NCBI RefSeq assembly: GCF_026239655.1
Contig: NZ_JAPIVO010000003.1
Location: forward strand, 62,001-126,000
Reading direction: 5' to 3'
Length of the DNA stretch: 64,000 nt
Origin: Pedobacter sp. MR2016-24
GTDB lineage: Bacteria > Bacteroidota > Bacteroidia > Sphingobacteriales > Sphingobacteriaceae
The notes under the pieces were generated by a model. It worked only from the letters and a program-made list of their open reading frames with translations, was not told the origin of the DNA and ran no database searches. Positions within the stretch are counted from its first letter, which is position 1. Every line of letters begins with the position of its first letter. This document shows, piece after piece, positions 62,586-64,000 of the stretch. The translations under genes and the position numbers were made by a program.

Positions 62586-63752
62586 TTGAAAATGCAACAT
62601 CAAAACCTCAAAAAGAACAAGTTAAAAATTTTCGTTTCTCTCATTTTTCTATTGTTGATTTCAGGTCTCTATCAGTGCAAATCTTCCCTGGAGGATGAGC
62701 TCGTTAAAGATGGTGCAGACAGCACGGCAATTACTGCTTCCGGAGATGAGCTGAGTGCAAAAAGCACGGGTAAAAATGCCACCCTGAAATCGGTTTTTTC
62801 TTTTCCTTTTGGTGCTGCAGTGGTGGTTGACCGGCTGGAGGATAAACCTTATATCGATATCCTGAAAAAGGATTTCCGCAGTGTAACACCTGAAAGCAGT
62901 ATGAAGTTTGGCGCACTCCATCCTTCAAAAGATACCTATACCTGGACAAAAGCAGATGGCATTGTTGCCTTTGCGCAGGCCAATGGGATGCGCGTTCATG
63001 GTCATACACTTATCTGGGGAAAAGACGGACGCACGCCGGATTGGGTAGTGAATTATAAAGGTAATAAAGATGATTTTCTGAAATTGCTGAAGGAACATAT
63101 CCAGACGGTTGTCAGACATTTCAAGGGTAAGGTAAATTCCTGGGATGTGGTCAACGAAGCCTTCCAGAATAACGGGAAGTACAAAAGCAATATCTGGTAT
63201 AAAAAGCTGGGAGAAGAATACCTGTACAAATCCTTCCAGTATGCACAGGAAGCAGATCCCAGGGCACTTTTGTTTTATAACGACTATGGACAGGAATTTG
63301 GCGGAGCGAAACTGCAGGCGATCATCAACATGGCTGCTAATTGCAAAAAGAGAGGGATCGCTATGCATGGATTCGGGCTTCAGATGCATACCAATCTCAA
63401 TTTATCCATAGGCCGATTCTCGGAGAATCTGGTTAAACTGAAGAATACCGGCTTGCTGATCCATCTGTCTGAGCTGGATATCGCAGTGCGGGACGGACAG
63501 CCGGAACACTTTGCCCTGTCTGCAAAAATCAATACAGCATTGGCTGCTAAATACAAGGCAATAGTGAAAACATACCTTAGTCTTCCGGCCAAACAGCAGT
63601 TCGGTATTACTACCTGGGGAGTGTCTGACAGAAATTCGTTTTATAATAATAATTATCCAAACATTGACCACGATTACCCGTTATTGTTTGATAAAAACTA
63701 TGCCGCTAAACCCGCATATACAGCTGTAATAGAGGCAGGAAAAGGTATCTGA
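62586..63752 (+). CDS. GH10-family glycoside hydrolase lipoprotein
   Basis: A 388-residue lipoprotein (LYQC, Cys31; ATG codons at residues 1 and 3 are both possible). A short Ser/Thr/Asp linker leads to a GH10 TIM barrel (about 70-385). Acid/base Glu191 is in SWDVVNEAF, and nucleophile Glu296 is in HLSELDIAV. GH10 enzymes are mainly endo-beta-1,4-xylanases. Two substrate-site positions differ: the usual WHxQ after GHTLVW is WGKDGRTPDW here, and the later Trp of the DxxSW motif is Phe (DRNSFYNN). The substrate may therefore not be plain xylan. It follows the exopolysaccharide cluster on the same strand. Confidence 0.9.
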   Translation: MKMQHQNLKKNKLKIFVSLIFLLLISGLYQCKSSLEDELVKDGADSTAITASGDELSAKSTGKNATLKSVFSFPFGAAVVVDRLEDKPYIDILKKDFRSVTPESSMKFGALHPSKDTYTWTKADGIVAFAQANGMRVHGHTLIWGKDGRTPDWVVNYKGNKDDFLKLLKEHIQTVVRHFKGKVNSWDVVNEAFQNNGKYKSNIWYKKLGEEYLYKSFQYAQEADPRALLFYNDYGQEFGGAKLQAIINMAANCKKRGIAMHGFGLQMHTNLNLSIGRFSENLVKLKNTGLLIHLSELDIAVRDGQPEHFALSAKINTALAAKYKAIVKTYLSLPAKQQFGITTWGVSDRNSFYNNNYPNIDHDYPLLFDKNYAAKPAYTAVIEAGKGI

Positions 63753-63767
63753 TTAAACTATGATGAC

Positions 63768-64000
63768 ATGAAGTATCCGGCATTGATCAGCACTTTATTA
63801 TGGATTATACTTAGCCTGGATGCCATGGCCATTACCAATAAAAACCCAGTCTGTATGGCTGCCGATACCGGGCTGAAGTACAGACTGGGTTTTCCTGTAG
63901 GTGCGGCAATAAAGATCAGGCCATTGCTCAACAATAACCGCTACCGCGCAATCCTGATCCGGGAATTTAACAGCATCACCGCAGAGAATGCGATGAAGTT
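63768..64000 (+). CDS. Second GH10-like protein, truncated by window end
   Basis: An ATG at 63768, 15 bases after the previous stop, opens a frame running off the window (77 full codons seen). A signal peptide (LISTLLWIILSLDAMA) precedes YRLGFPVGAAIKIR and EFNSITAENAMK, the latter being the conserved GH10 N-terminal motif. It is a paralogue of the preceding gene in tandem. Catalytic residues lie outside the window. Confidence 0.85.
   Translation, partial: MKYPALISTLLWIILSLDAMAITNKNPVCMAADTGLKYRLGFPVGAAIKIRPLLNNNRYRAILIREFNSITAENAMK

Overview
The window looks like a piece of a Bacteroidota chromosome, most likely from the Sphingobacteriaceae (Pedobacter-like). Three things support this. There are two SusC/SusD pairs and a hybrid two-component regulator. 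Promoters repeatedly show the Bacteroidota -7 box TAnnTTTG, in the tRNA genes with TTTG 19 bases upstream. Many exported proteins are lipoproteins or carry Sec signals. The genus is inference; no rRNA or marker gene is present to fix it.

Layout. 1-1114: 5' part of an M13 metallopeptidase lipoprotein (minus). 1330-4630 (minus): a compact sulfur-carrier cluster with an NAD-dependent SDR, a JAMM protease, a MoaD/ThiS-like carrier ending GG-KI, and a ThiF/MoeB-rhodanese protein. 4901-8038: a glycerophosphodiesterase facing an M48 membrane protease. 8345-15555 (plus): SusC-SusD followed within 26 bases by a divergent Lgt-like membrane protein, a radical SAM enzyme that resembles the tetraether-lipid synthase (Tes) family, and a tiny membrane protein with the remnant of a tandem paralogue. 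15722-22002: small stress and regulatory genes (AlkB, Crp/Fnr, RidA, VOC, an ECF sigma with a membrane partner) and tRNA-Ser(UGA) copy 1.

22040-34123 (minus): a complete polysaccharide utilisation locus with a hybrid sensor/AraC regulator, a GH5-like enzyme, two GH43 enzymes, SusD and SusC, probably for an arabinose- or xylose-containing plant glycan. 34632-38924: AT-rich accessory stretch with an orphan secreted protein, a frameshifted Sel1-repeat gene, an XRE-ImmA/IrrE gene plus partner behind a 34-bp perfect palindrome, and an identical second tRNA-Ser(UGA). 39152-45882: AraC regulator and SDR, a small unknown protein, ferritin, an MCE/Mla-type ABC lipid transporter and an SGNH hydrolase. 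46137-51960: tripartite RND efflux pump.

52224-62239 (plus): exopolysaccharide locus (Wza-like, Wzc-like, four glycosyltransferase-type genes including a PssD/PssE pair, Wzy-like polymerase, MsbA-type ABC exporter). It is followed by two tandem GH10 proteins, the second cut by the window end; the first has unusual substrate-site residues.

The best candidates for undescribed biology are the SusCD/Lgt-like/Tes-like operon, the JAMM/carrier/E1-like/SDR cluster, the XRE-IrrE pair with its operator, and the GH10 pair attached to the exopolysaccharide locus. No integrase, transposase or CRISPR array was seen.
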